From positions 1-64,000 of the forward strand of contig CAZFKP010000017.1 of NCBI GenBank assembly GCA_964518725.1: 64,000 nucleotides of DNA. The letters are read 5' to 3'. Shown in pieces: positions 18,077-26,834 of this stretch. The position numbers and the translations under genes are program-made. Position 1 is the stretch's first letter. Each line of letters begins with the position of its first letter. Under the pieces are notes generated by a model. That model was not told the DNA's origin. It searched no databases and saw only the letters and a program-made list of their open reading frames with translations. This DNA is from JANRKF01 sp964518725. GTDB taxonomy: Bacteria > Pseudomonadota > Alphaproteobacteria > Rickettsiales > SXRF01.

Positions 18077-18200
18077 GGCATTTATAGTGGTTTGCGGGAA
18101 TCGAACCCTTGGGTTCGCCGCGAAATCCGCATACGGATTTTGCTCTTAATAGGCGCAAATCCCACTTGTGGATTTGCGGTCGCCCGGATCACCACTTTAC
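18077..18200. repeat. Scar of duplicated tRNA-Lys 3' ends
   Basis: The 17-mer CGCCCGGATCACCACTT that ends the tRNA (18019-18035) recurs exactly at 18181-18197. Between the copies, 18094-18108 is the exact reverse complement of the tRNA T arm (18007-18021), flanked by GTGGT, the complement of ACCAC. A hairpin AAATCC-N-GGATTT precedes both the tRNA (17931-17950) and the second copy (18158-18177). No coding sequence is seen. The layout looks like an attachment-site duplication or collapsed tRNA copies. Confidence 0.7.
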
Positions 18201-18243
18201 ATGTTTGCTCGATATTGCCAGCTAACGGACAAAGGAAGCGCCC

Positions 18244-19464
18244 ATGGAGCTATCACGCCGCGAAGCATTGCTGGGAATGGTGGGGATGGCGGCGACGCTT
18301 GCCGTTCCGAAACTCGCAGTCGGCGATTCTGCCCGCTCTACTGCCACGTGGAATGAGCTTGCGAAACATTTCCTGATTGATCCGAACATCACCTACCTCA
18401 ACAGCGGTTCGCTGGGCGCGACGCCACGGGTGGTGCTGGATATCATTGCTGAGGAAACCCGGCTGCTCGAACGCAATCCGACGGCCAATCAATATGATCT
18501 TTTTCCACGCAAAGCGTTTGCGGTGAAGCAGGCGCTTGCCCGCTTTCTCGGTTGCCGCGACAGCGAACTGGTCATGACCGGCGGCACGACCGATGGTATG
18601 GCGTTGCTCATGGAGGCGCTGCCGCTTAAAGCCGGGCAGAGGGTGCTGATAACGGATCAGGAATATGGCCGTATCCGCGACTATTGGGATTATTATTGCA
18701 AACGCAGTGGCGCGGCGCTTGATATCGTGGCGCTGCCGCTCCTGCCAAGGGATGCAGCGGAAATTACCAGGCTGATCCGTGCGGCGATTCGTCCGGAAAC
18801 GCGGGCGATTTGCCTGAGCCATGTCACCACTGCTAACGGTGTTTGCCTGCCGGTTCAGGAAATTAGCGCGGTGGCGCGACGCCATGGGTGTTTGTTGCTG
18901 GTCGATGGCGCGCAGGCGGTTGGCGCCATGCCGGTCGATGTCGGGTCGCTCGGGTGCGATGCCTATGCCGCCAGCGGCCATAAATGGCTCCTGGGTCCCA
19001 AAGGTACCGGGTTCCTATATGTTGCAGGGGATGCCAAGCAGGCGTTTTCTTCACCAAAGCTTGATCTTGGCTATGGCGAGCAGGCCAATTTCATCAGCAT
19101 ACAAAGCCTGCCGAATATTATGGGGCTGGGCGCGGCGCTTGATTGGCTTGGGAAGCTCGGCCATGCAGTAATTTATGCGCGGCTTGGCGAGCTTCGAGCC
19201 ACACTCCATGACCGGTTGGCTTCGCTAAAATCGTTGGAAATGCTCAGCCCGCCCCCTGGCAGCTCGCTTGCTTCACCGATAGTGGCTGTTCGGCTGCGAG
19301 ATCCATCCCTGCGGGAAAAGGTGGAAAAAGACCTTGTCGGGCAAGGTATTATGGTTAAATCCTTGCATGGGCAGTATGGTGTTGATTTACGGGTTGGCGG
19401 CCATGTATATAACAACGAAAAAGATGTCGTCCGGCTTATCGACTTTTTAACCCGGTGCTGTTAG
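18244..19464 (+). CDS. Tat-exported class V aminotransferase-like PLP enzyme
   Basis: A 406-aa fold-type I PLP enzyme of the class V/isopenicillin N epimerase-like group. The cofactor sites are visible: DGAQAVGAMP with D221 and SGHKWLLGPKGTG with the Schiff-base lysine K247. The N-terminus SRREALLGMVGMAATLAVP has a twin-arginine motif and a hydrophobic stretch, indicating folded export to the periplasm or membrane. Exported members are found in several proteobacteria; substrates are mostly unknown. AAGGAAG precedes the ATG. It begins just past the tRNA scar and stands alone. Confidence 0.8.
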   Translation: MELSRREALLGMVGMAATLAVPKLAVGDSARSTATWNELAKHFLIDPNITYLNSGSLGATPRVVLDIIAEETRLLERNPTANQYDLFPRKAFAVKQALARFLGCRDSELVMTGGTTDGMALLMEALPLKAGQRVLITDQEYGRIRDYWDYYCKRSGAALDIVALPLLPRDAAEITRLIRAAIRPETRAICLSHVTTANGVCLPVQEISAVARRHGCLLLVDGAQAVGAMPVDVGSLGCDAYAASGHKWLLGPKGTGFLYVAGDAKQAFSSPKLDLGYGEQANFISIQSLPNIMGLGAALDWLGKLGHAVIYARLGELRATLHDRLASLKSLEMLSPPPGSSLASPIVAVRLRDPSLREKVEKDLVGQGIMVKSLHGQYGVDLRVGGHVYNNEKDVVRLIDFLTRCC

Positions 19465-19527
19465 CATAAAGTTAATCGTACTACGTTAGACAGCGTTACC
19501 GATTCTATTTCAACTTTACGAGCAACT

Positions 19528-20223
19528 ATGCAATTGTCCCCTGCCACCCAAAAAAAAGATGGCTTTACCTTGGTTGAACTGTCGGTTGTGCTGGTGGTTG
19601 TTGCGTTACTGGTGGGTGGGATTGTTGTTGGTAAATCACTGATCCATGCCTCCGAGATACGTGCAGTTATCAGCGATGTGAACCGTTTCAAGACTGAGAT
19701 AAGTGCATTCCGGCTAAAGTATGGAGCGCTTCCCGGCGACATTCCATTTGCCACGAGCTACCTTGATGCCACGGCAACCAATGGTGATGGCGACTCGCAG
19801 ATTGACTATTTGCTTGGTGCTCCAGGTGAGGAATATAATGCATGGAACCATCTCTCACTGGCCAAGATGACCGCCGGTAACTATGACGGCACGACCACCA
19901 GCCTGCCAAAATCTAAGCTGGGCGGCGGTTATTACCGTATTTCTTTCCAGACAAACGTGTATGGCAAGAATGCCAACATGATTTCGTTTAATGCTATGAA
20001 CGTTGCTGCTTCCCTTGCCCACAATGCGATTCTTTCGCCCACGGATGCGTTCTCCATTGATGCGAAAATGGATGATGGGCTGGCCGATAAAGGCCGGGTG
20101 TTTGGGATCAATCCGTCGGGTGTTCCTGGCTGCGTCACCAATTATTATTCGGCAAGTTCGGGCGATTATATTCTCACCAACAGCGATATATTGTGTAAGC
20201 TGTTTTTCTCGCTGGATTATTAA
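19528..20223 (+). CDS. Type IV pilin-like (pseudopilin) protein
   Basis: A 231-aa protein with a class III signal: a short leader with KKDG, then GFTLVELSVVLVVVALLVGGIVV, so prepilin peptidase would cut after Gly12 and methylate Phe13; Glu at +5 is present. The rest has the DIPFATSYLDA and NGDGDSQID segments typical of large alphaproteobacterial pseudopilins. Two late cysteines (in GVPGCVTNYY and SDILCKLF) could form a disulfide. No pilus assembly genes are in the window. It ends 4 nt into the opposing glycosyltransferase gene. Confidence 0.85.
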   Translation: MQLSPATQKKDGFTLVELSVVLVVVALLVGGIVVGKSLIHASEIRAVISDVNRFKTEISAFRLKYGALPGDIPFATSYLDATATNGDGDSQIDYLLGAPGEEYNAWNHLSLAKMTAGNYDGTTTSLPKSKLGGGYYRISFQTNVYGKNANMISFNAMNVAASLAHNAILSPTDAFSIDAKMDDGLADKGRVFGINPSGVPGCVTNYYSASSGDYILTNSDILCKLFFSLDY

Positions 20224-22223
20224 GTTTTCCGCCCCATTATGCGGAGATAGAGGTTGTCGTAGGCCTTGGCCGTTTGGGTAATGGAATATTCCGTAACAAT
20301 CCGCTGCCTGCCGGTTTGAAGGCGCTTGCGTTTTTCCCTTTCTGGTAAGGCCATTGCCTGTTTCCACGCAGTGACCAGCGGGTTCGGGTCGTCAACCGGC
20401 GGAACGACAAACCCCACGTCTTTCAGGATATCTTTCAGTTGTGCGACGTCGCTTGCCACCGACAACGTCTCGCACGCCATAGATTCTGTGATTGCCAACC
20501 CAAACGATTCGCGGCTGGAATTCAGCGTGTGGATATCGAGCGCTGAGTAGATATCGGGCATATCATCACGGATGCCCAGCAGGTGCACCAGCCCGTGCAT
20601 GTCGAGGAAGGTGATGAATTCCATTAGCGCAGTGTTTTCAGGCGAGGTGTGCTTACCACAAAACAGGAAACGCACGTTTGGTTGGCTGACAGTAAGCAGC
20701 TTGGCGGCTATCAGGAAATGCTGGTGGCGCTTAACCGGGGTGCATTCAGCCGCCATGCCGATCAGGATGGTGTCGTCACCGATGCCGAGTTCCTGCCGGA
20801 TGCGTTTGCGGCCCTCCTTACTATGTTGGAAGCGCTGGGTATCGGTGCCGTTGGTGATGAGGGTGAGCAGGCGGGGGTTGCATCCGACTTGCACGCAATT
20901 ATCGTAGGCGGTTTTCGAGCAGCAGACGATGGCTTTGGGAATGAAGTGCGAGAGCCGTGTCTGCAGTTTGACGTCGCGTGGTTGTTTTTCCGGTGGCGGT
21001 GCGATGTGGATGCCCCAGATCACCGGGATGCGAAGCAGCTTTCCCATGATACCGCCCGCGATATTGCCCGGCGGCAGCCAGGATTTAATGACATCTGGGC
21101 GTTGCTCACGGATAAAATCCATGCACTGGCGGTATTGGCGGAAATGCCCGAACCCCGGCGGTATTTCAAAACTTCTATACGGGATATTCAGCGTGTGTTG
21201 CACCTCACGGATGCGTTCGTTCTGTTCGGAAAGCGACAGCACAATATGTTCAAACCGGTCGCGGTCGCTATGTTCGAGCACGGCGCTCAACAAGCGTTCG
21301 GCGCCGCCGGCATAAAACCATTTGACCACGTGGAGCACGCGGATTTTCTGGTTAGGGGATCGGGGCAGGGCGCGCAAATGCCTTTTCTGGATATAGGCGC
21401 GGAAGTAATGTTTTCGGTCGAGATAGCAGTAACGCAAATAGGTGTGGATGCGTTTCAGGTGCTGAACGCGGTATTCTTCCAGCTTTTCCTGGCCAACGGC
21501 GGCGATGATTGCCGGGTCGTCGTACACATACCCAAACATTTTGAAAAGTTTCGATGGGTCTTTGAACACTTCGCTGGAAACATTCTGCGTATGCGCGCGC
21601 AGGGCAAGGCATACCCTGTCGCCCACGTAGGCGATATCTCCGAACAACGCGATGCGGCACCACGTGACCCAGTCCTCGCCCTGCCGTAGTTTGCTTGGGT
21701 AGTCCACCTTTTCAAGGACACTGCGTTTGAGACAGATGTTGCCGTGCGAGAAGAGCGGTTCGCCTTTCAGCAATGCCGGTAGCACATCGCCGGAGGCTAC
21801 CTGTTCCGGGGTTGGCAGCAGGCTGTTGCGGATAAAATCCCCGTTTTCTTCCATACGCATCTTTGTCCCGTACACGCCGATGGCATCCGGGTGAGCTACA
21901 CAATGATCGACGAGGAAGGCAATCGCTCCTGGCATCAGGATATCGTCGGCATCGAGGAAAATGATGAATTCGCCCCGTGCGTTTAAAACACCGGTTCGGC
22001 GTGCCATGGCCTGACCCTGGTTTTCCTGATGGATGAGATGAACCTGCGGGTAGGCGGCGCAGATGGCCACGATTTTTTCTTTGGTGTCCAGCGTTGATCC
22101 GTCATTGACCACGACCACTTCGGTGCCGGGATAGTTTTGCGATAGTGCTGAACGGATGGCCTCGTCCAGAAACCGTGAGATGTTATAAACCGGGATGACA
22201 ATGGAAACGCGTGGTGTGTGCAT
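20220..22223 (-). CDS. Two-domain glycosyltransferase (GT2 + GT4)
   Basis: A 667-aa fusion. Residues 1-230 are a GT-A family 2 domain (VSIVIPVYNISRFLDEAI, DXD-type LDADD at 90-94, GEDWVTWCR). A basic linker follows and residues 293-660 are a GT-B family 4 domain (LHVVKWFYAGGAERL, GTDTQRF, SRESFGLAITESMACE with the paired-glutamate motif). Both active-site regions look intact, so the protein probably adds two sugars in succession to a surface glycan. It starts 3 nt after the next GT4 gene ends, in one minus-strand transcription unit with the genes at 22227 and 23392. Confidence 0.87.
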   Translation of the reverse strand: MHTPRVSIVIPVYNISRFLDEAIRSALSQNYPGTEVVVVNDGSTLDTKEKIVAICAAYPQVHLIHQENQGQAMARRTGVLNARGEFIIFLDADDILMPGAIAFLVDHCVAHPDAIGVYGTKMRMEENGDFIRNSLLPTPEQVASGDVLPALLKGEPLFSHGNICLKRSVLEKVDYPSKLRQGEDWVTWCRIALFGDIAYVGDRVCLALRAHTQNVSSEVFKDPSKLFKMFGYVYDDPAIIAAVGQEKLEEYRVQHLKRIHTYLRYCYLDRKHYFRAYIQKRHLRALPRSPNQKIRVLHVVKWFYAGGAERLLSAVLEHSDRDRFEHIVLSLSEQNERIREVQHTLNIPYRSFEIPPGFGHFRQYRQCMDFIREQRPDVIKSWLPPGNIAGGIMGKLLRIPVIWGIHIAPPPEKQPRDVKLQTRLSHFIPKAIVCCSKTAYDNCVQVGCNPRLLTLITNGTDTQRFQHSKEGRKRIRQELGIGDDTILIGMAAECTPVKRHQHFLIAAKLLTVSQPNVRFLFCGKHTSPENTALMEFITFLDMHGLVHLLGIRDDMPDIYSALDIHTLNSSRESFGLAITESMACETLSVASDVAQLKDILKDVGFVVPPVDDPNPLVTAWKQAMALPEREKRKRLQTGRQRIVTEYSITQTAKAYDNLYLRIMGRKT

Positions 22224-22226
22224 AAA

Positions 22227-23405
22227 TTAGTAGGCTCTGAATAGCTGGCTTAATTGGGCTACTTGGCTATGGACTGAGAAAAGTTGATTGACCCTTGCCC
22301 GGCCTGCATTTCCCATCGTGCGGAGGGTTGATTCCGGCAATGCCTGCATTTGTAGCACGGCGGCGGCGATTGCGTGAGGGGACGAAGGCGGACAAAGAAT
22401 AGCGCATTCCTCGCCGACCAGCTGTGGGATGTCAATGAATCTTGTGGTTATGATGGGAAGTGCCATTGCCATCGCTTCTTTTAGCACCATGGGTGCGGTG
22501 TCGCGGCTGCCGTCGCTGCCTTTTTTAAATGGCGCAACGAGTGCGCGGTAGGATGGTGCATGTTCCGTGATCCATGTAGCAGGTTGTGCGCCCAGAAATG
22601 TAATGCAGTCACCGAGGCTGGATGCGCCAACTATTGCTTGCAATGTGGTGCTCATGGCGCCATCGCCGACGATATCGAGCGGTGGCCGACGGTCGGGCGG
22701 TAGCAGTGCCCAGGCATTGACAAGGTCGTCTATGCCCTTGCATTCGATAAGCCGTCCAACAAACAGCCAGCGATCATGTTTTTCCGCACGCGGCTTGAAA
22801 CGCTCCGTATCCACCCCGCAATGGATGGTGTGGCACGGTGTTTTGCCGGCAACCTTTTTTATGTCGGCGGTGATGGTCGGGGCGACGCCGATGACGGCAT
22901 TGGCATAGCGGCATTTGATGTCGAGATCCCAAGGCTGCACATACACGTCGGAGCCATGGCAGGTAAAGCTTACCGGTAATTTCAGCAAGCGGGCGGCGGC
23001 AATGGCGCGTGCGGCAGAGATCCATGCAAAATGTGCATGCACATGGGTGCAGCGTTGTTTTCTGATAATCTCTGCCATCTGCAATGCATTCAGCAGGAAG
23101 GATTCCCTTGGTTCAGCCGTTTGCAGTCGCATGTACGCACGAATGCGGTGCTGCCTGAAACGGTAGCGCCTTAGAAGTGCTGCTGCGTCTTCCGGTGAGA
23201 TGCTTGGCACATAGTGGGTGCGTTCGGCGAGGACTGCATCTTCCGGCTGGTAGTTGCCTTCCGGGCGGTTGAGCGCGATGATGGATATCTCATGGCCAAT
23301 GGCTTCCATGGCGCGGATTTCCTGGCCAACAAAGGTTTCTGACAGCACCGGGAAACGGTTGAGGACATAGGCGATGCGCGTCATATTCTGCTCATTTGTA
23401 CTCAC
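22227..23405 (-). CDS. GT4 family glycosyltransferase
   Basis: A 392-aa GT-B fold glycosyltransferase. Marks are the N-terminal YVLNRFPVLSETFVGQEI (as in colanic acid/exopolysaccharide transferases), HAHFAWISAARA, TCHGSDVYV, IHCGVDTERFKP and KEAMAMALPIITT with the C-terminal donor-site glutamate. It likely acts in surface polysaccharide assembly at the cytoplasmic face. The first ATG overlaps the upstream gene by 14 nt; an ATG 21 nt in (MTRIAYVLNRFP) avoids this and is equally plausible. Confidence 0.9.
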   Translation of the reverse strand: MSTNEQNMTRIAYVLNRFPVLSETFVGQEIRAMEAIGHEISIIALNRPEGNYQPEDAVLAERTHYVPSISPEDAAALLRRYRFRQHRIRAYMRLQTAEPRESFLLNALQMAEIIRKQRCTHVHAHFAWISAARAIAAARLLKLPVSFTCHGSDVYVQPWDLDIKCRYANAVIGVAPTITADIKKVAGKTPCHTIHCGVDTERFKPRAEKHDRWLFVGRLIECKGIDDLVNAWALLPPDRRPPLDIVGDGAMSTTLQAIVGASSLGDCITFLGAQPATWITEHAPSYRALVAPFKKGSDGSRDTAPMVLKEAMAMALPIITTRFIDIPQLVGEECAILCPPSSPHAIAAAVLQMQALPESTLRTMGNAGRARVNQLFSVHSQVAQLSQLFRAY

Positions 23406-25392
23406 GTGGCGACAGGCGCAGCAGCCCCATGACGCGCCCGGCCATGAAACATAAAACTAGCAGCGGGTGTATCGCCGGCGGTGTGCCGGCCAGTGTGCGG
23501 ATTGTAACCGTGATCGCATTCCAGCCGCTGGTACCCAGTGCTAGCATCACTTGTCCAACAGCGTAGGGATAACCCCTATGTTTGATGTCCGAGATCGTAC
23601 CGACCGCGCCATAGCGTGTGTAGCGGCGGATGATCCATCTCCAGGTGGTGCGCTCGCTGGATACGTCGCTGTAGACAATTCCTTCAGATGCAAACACGAT
23701 CTTGGCGTCGTTGGATTTGGCGGTGCGGAAGAAGTGGTAATCGCTGCCGCCGGTTCTTGTAAATGCAGGATCAAAGTGCAGGCCGGTGTTTTTATAAATA
23801 GCCGTGGAAAATAACACATTGTCGGTTGAGGCGCTGGGCAGGGCGTATCCTGTTGGGGCGTTGCTTGAAGAAAAAATGATGAGGTTAGCGAGGTGGCGAT
23901 GCTTTTCTGAAAGAGTGTAGACCACTTGCCCCTTCACCGTATCGGCGTGGAACCGGCGGGCAGTATCGACCAGAGCGCAGAGCCATTGCGGATCGGCCGT
24001 GTCATCATCATCAATAAATGCGATGTAGTCGCTGTCTGCCGCAAGCTCCAGCGCTTTGTTCCGTGCATAGGGGATGCCGCGTGTTTCTTCTATCGCGTAG
24101 TCTATGGGAAATGGCATGGTATCGATAGCGTCCTGCACCGCTGGCCGCGCCGACCGCGCCAGGTCGTTATCAACCACCAGTAATTTTACGGTTGATGATG
24201 GTGGCAGCGTGATGTCTTTCAGTGCCCGTAGTGCACGCGACAGATGATCCGGGCGTTTATAGGTAATAATGGCAATGGTGATCGTATCCACTCGATCCCT
24301 CGACATATCCTGATTACAGGAGAACACGACATAATGTCCGGCATGGGTGAGCGACCTGTCGGCATGCGCGAAGGCTCTCAGGTAAGCGTCCTGCCGGGCG
24401 CCAAGCGCGGCCCACGCGGCTTCGTGGTATGTGGTAATCCTGGCGCATTTCTTGTCATGTTCTTTTAAGGCTTCAGCCATATTTTTCTGATGTTGTGTGA
24501 TGGTCGCCTGCCAAGCGTCGCGGTAGTTCTTGAGGATGCTCTCGATACGCGCCTGCTCCGCTGGGTTGGTTTCCGGTATTTTCCGGAACTCCGCCAGCAT
24601 GGCCGCTTCCCGTGCCTGGTGGGCAGCGAAGCTGGCGCGTTCCTGTTCTGCGAACTGCTGCATGTCGGCATCCAATTCTTCGCCGACTTTGGTCAGTTTA
24701 CCGGTGTAGTGCGTTTCCAATTGTGTAAATAACGACTTCCAGTAATTAACCAACGGGATGGGGCGCTGCGCTGCAGTATGCTTGCGGGAATTGCTGCGCG
24801 GGGGTTGGTGGATGGCGTGATGGCCGTCAATCAGCAGCGCTTTGTAGCCTGCCTGCTCTACCCGTGCAGTGATGTTGTCATCACCATAATCCAAGAAAAA
24901 GGCCGGATCAAAAAACCCCGATCTTTTCATGCGTGCCATGTGCCATAGGGCAGCGGCACCTGAGAATGAAAGGTGCTTTTGGTGGCGAGCGGCGCGCAGG
25001 TGGCCTACCCGGATTGCGGGGGGGCGAATATCGTTACTGTATCCGTCGATGGCCGAACCGACCATCGCCAGTTTTGGTATGTCGGAAAAATACTCCAGCA
25101 GCGTTTGGATGTCTTCGGAGTCAATTATGGCATCGGCACTCAGTAGCAACGCAAATTCAGTTCTCACAAGGATAAGCGCCTGATCGTAGGCGGCGCCGTA
25201 TCCCATATCGAGGGCATTGCAGATGAGGCGCACATTCGGAAATTGCGACCGGACGATCTCCGTCGTGTGATCCGTGCTGGCGTTATCGATAACAATGCAC
25301 TGTGCTATCTGTGGGGCGCTATAGGACGACTGCAATGACAATGCAATGGTGGCTGCATTGTTATGAGTGACAATAATGGCTGTAATACACAT
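23392..25392 (-). CDS. Two-domain glycosyltransferase (GT2-coiled coil-GT2)
   Basis: A 666-aa protein with two GT-A family 2 domains. The first (residues 1-220) is of rhamnosyltransferase type: ITAIIVTHNNAATI, VIDNASTDHT, LLLSADAIID. A 130-residue charged helical stretch rich in Glu, Lys and Ala (about 225-360) acts as a spacer. The second domain (from about 380) has ITIAIITYKRPDHL and a DDDD acidic site in YIAFIDDDDTADP. A C-terminal hydrophobic stretch may attach it to the membrane. First gene of a three-gene minus-strand glycosyltransferase unit. Confidence 0.85.
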   Translation of the reverse strand: MCITAIIVTHNNAATIALSLQSSYSAPQIAQCIVIDNASTDHTTEIVRSQFPNVRLICNALDMGYGAAYDQALILVRTEFALLLSADAIIDSEDIQTLLEYFSDIPKLAMVGSAIDGYSNDIRPPAIRVGHLRAARHQKHLSFSGAAALWHMARMKRSGFFDPAFFLDYGDDNITARVEQAGYKALLIDGHHAIHQPPRSNSRKHTAAQRPIPLVNYWKSLFTQLETHYTGKLTKVGEELDADMQQFAEQERASFAAHQAREAAMLAEFRKIPETNPAEQARIESILKNYRDAWQATITQHQKNMAEALKEHDKKCARITTYHEAAWAALGARQDAYLRAFAHADRSLTHAGHYVVFSCNQDMSRDRVDTITIAIITYKRPDHLSRALRALKDITLPPSSTVKLLVVDNDLARSARPAVQDAIDTMPFPIDYAIEETRGIPYARNKALELAADSDYIAFIDDDDTADPQWLCALVDTARRFHADTVKGQVVYTLSEKHRHLANLIIFSSSNAPTGYALPSASTDNVLFSTAIYKNTGLHFDPAFTRTGGSDYHFFRTAKSNDAKIVFASEGIVYSDVSSERTTWRWIIRRYTRYGAVGTISDIKHRGYPYAVGQVMLALGTSGWNAITVTIRTLAGTPPAIHPLLVLCFMAGRVMGLLRLSPREYK

Positions 25393-25409
25393 TATGAAAT
25401 GGGGTAGGG

Positions 25410-25574
25410 ATGGGGTTGGTTCAAGCTATATACAAGATTATCGGCGATATCGACAGTCTTCGTATCATCAATGGCAATATTCTTACCCAAACAGGAAGTG
25501 CCGTTTGGAGAGGTGCCTTGACGCGTAATTTTCTAGAAGACTGTGTGGGAGTCGTAAAAATTAACCAATTATAA
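25410..25574 (+). CDS. Possible 54-aa protein with a PqqD-like signature
   Basis: A short ORF in the 263-bp gap upstream of the glycosyltransferase unit. It starts MGLVQAIYKII and contains NGN followed by TGSAVWRGALTRNF. The GSA(V/I)WRG core also occurs in the PqqD-like protein at 26835 (VGSAIWRGLAKG) and recalls the family consensus, but the rest does not align well. The ribosome site is poor. It may be a decayed fragment of a PqqD-like gene or not expressed at all. Confidence 0.25.
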   Translation: MGLVQAIYKIIGDIDSLRIINGNILTQTGSAVWRGALTRNFLEDCVGVVKINQL

Positions 25575-25586
25575 ACCACTTTGCCT

Positions 25587-25615
25587 TTGTATGGGGGGTG
25601 CTGATAATGTATAAT
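25587..25615 (+). promoter_or_regulatory. Weak promoter candidate before the 72-aa gene
   Basis: A perfect TATAAT at 25610-25615, about 40 nt before the ATG at 25656, with a poor -35 (TTGTAT) 17 nt upstream. Confidence 0.35.
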
Positions 25616-25655
25616 AGAAAGATATTCTACGTATTTACCCAAGGATTCGCGCATA

Positions 25656-25874
25656 ATGAAGAAACTATTTAGTAAAGAAACGCTTTCATACAAAAAACCA
25701 CGCCGTTATCGTCTGCCGCTGGCGCTGTTTATCGCCATGTTTGGTTTATGCTCGGATATCGGTGTGCGCCTTGGAATATGGAGTGCGCCGGGTAAGCATG
25801 GCTTGCTGCCGTATGAAAAGCCGACGTTCCATGCGTTCAGGGAGCTTTTTATCAGCGACGCTTTCGCGTCCTAA
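25656..25874 (+). CDS. 72-aa hypothetical small membrane-associated protein
   Basis: Starts MKKLFSKETLSYKKPRRYR, then a hydrophobic stretch LPLALFIAMFGLCSDIG, then a polar tail. The basic N-terminus and a single hydrophobic segment suggest an inner-membrane protein with its N-terminus in the cytosol. AAGGA lies before the ATG, and a TATAAT box is present upstream. Its stop overlaps the end of the converging GT2 gene by 4 nt. Family unknown; possible link to the surrounding glycan genes is only by position. Confidence 0.5.
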   Translation: MKKLFSKETLSYKKPRRYRLPLALFIAMFGLCSDIGVRLGIWSAPGKHGLLPYEKPTFHAFRELFISDAFAS

Positions 25875-26758
25875 CCCGTTTCACCCGAATCATCGAAAGC
25901 GGAAAGTGGCAGCGTGATTTGCCCGAAGTGGCGTGCTGCTTTTTCCGTTTCTCCGCGTGCCGCGTAGGTGCTTGCGAGGTAGGCGTGGATACGGCAAAGG
26001 CACTTTTCTTTTAGCGTGTGCCATGCGGCCTCGCCAACTGGGTGGATGAAGGCAGGCTCAGTATAAATGCATTCATAGGCGGCGAGGATGAGGCTGGGGT
26101 TTTCAATGCCTTGTGCGGAGATGTTTCCGGGATGTTTGCGCCGATGCAGCACCACGCGGTTGCCGCCGGAAACGATGGTGCCGGCGAGTGCAAGGTGGCA
26201 CCATAACACCCAATCCTCCCCCACGGTCAGATGCGTGTTATGAACTGACAGCCCGTTGAGCGCTTGCCTGCGAATACAAATGGAGCCGTTACAGAAGGGA
26301 AGTTTCCGCTCCAGCAGGAACGGCAGCACCTGCCTGCCGGAGACGACCCTTGCATCGCTGGGCATGACACTGCCCTGAGGTTGTCCTTCTGCATCAATCA
26401 TCTGCACTCTGCCGTAAGTAGCGATGGCTTTCGAGTGTGCCTGCATGGCATCGACGAAGAAACGCAATGCGCCGGGTTGCAGCACATCGTCGGCATCGAG
26501 GAACACAATTAGCTCGGCACGGCTGTGGGCAACACCGTTATTCCTTGCGGCGGCGGCACCGCCATGCACCTGTCGCAGTAATGTTACTGAAGGATGCTTG
26601 TGGCATAAAGCGGTGATGATTGCAGCTTGATCTGGCGCCGAACCGTCATCGACCAGCAGGATTTCCTTGTCGGCATAATCCTGTGTGGCGACTGACTGCA
26701 GGGCTTCATCCAGGAAGTCCAGGACCTGGTAAACCGGGATAATAACCGAAACGCGCAT
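25871..26758 (-). CDS. GT2 family glycosyltransferase
   Basis: A 295-aa single-domain GT-A transferase: VSVIIPVYQVLDFLDEAL, LLVDDGSAPD, the DXD site in FLDADDVLQPGALRF, and GEDWVLWCHLAL. It aligns well with the N-terminal GT2 domain of the fused enzyme at 20220-22223 (same LDADD and GEDW context), so the two are paralogues within this block. Soluble, no membrane segment. It stands apart from the three-gene unit by about 480 bp that hold two small plus-strand ORFs. Confidence 0.9.
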   Translation of the reverse strand: MRVSVIIPVYQVLDFLDEALQSVATQDYADKEILLVDDGSAPDQAAIITALCHKHPSVTLLRQVHGGAAAARNNGVAHSRAELIVFLDADDVLQPGALRFFVDAMQAHSKAIATYGRVQMIDAEGQPQGSVMPSDARVVSGRQVLPFLLERKLPFCNGSICIRRQALNGLSVHNTHLTVGEDWVLWCHLALAGTIVSGGNRVVLHRRKHPGNISAQGIENPSLILAAYECIYTEPAFIHPVGEAAWHTLKEKCLCRIHAYLASTYAARGETEKAARHFGQITLPLSAFDDSGETG

Positions 26759-26834
26759 CGTTGATCCCTAGGGCTCGGAGGTTGCTTTCGTTGTGCGGTA
26801 TGCTACATGAGCACAGTGATTTTACCAACCTTAC

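Noticed and set aside
18077..18243. A second functional tRNA gene
   Set aside because: Only the 3' end and an inverted T arm are present; no acceptor 5' strand, D arm or anticodon arm.
20649..21689. 346-aa ORF antisense to the GT2-GT4 gene
   Set aside because: The sense frame has intact glycosyltransferase motifs throughout; the antisense product has no domain.
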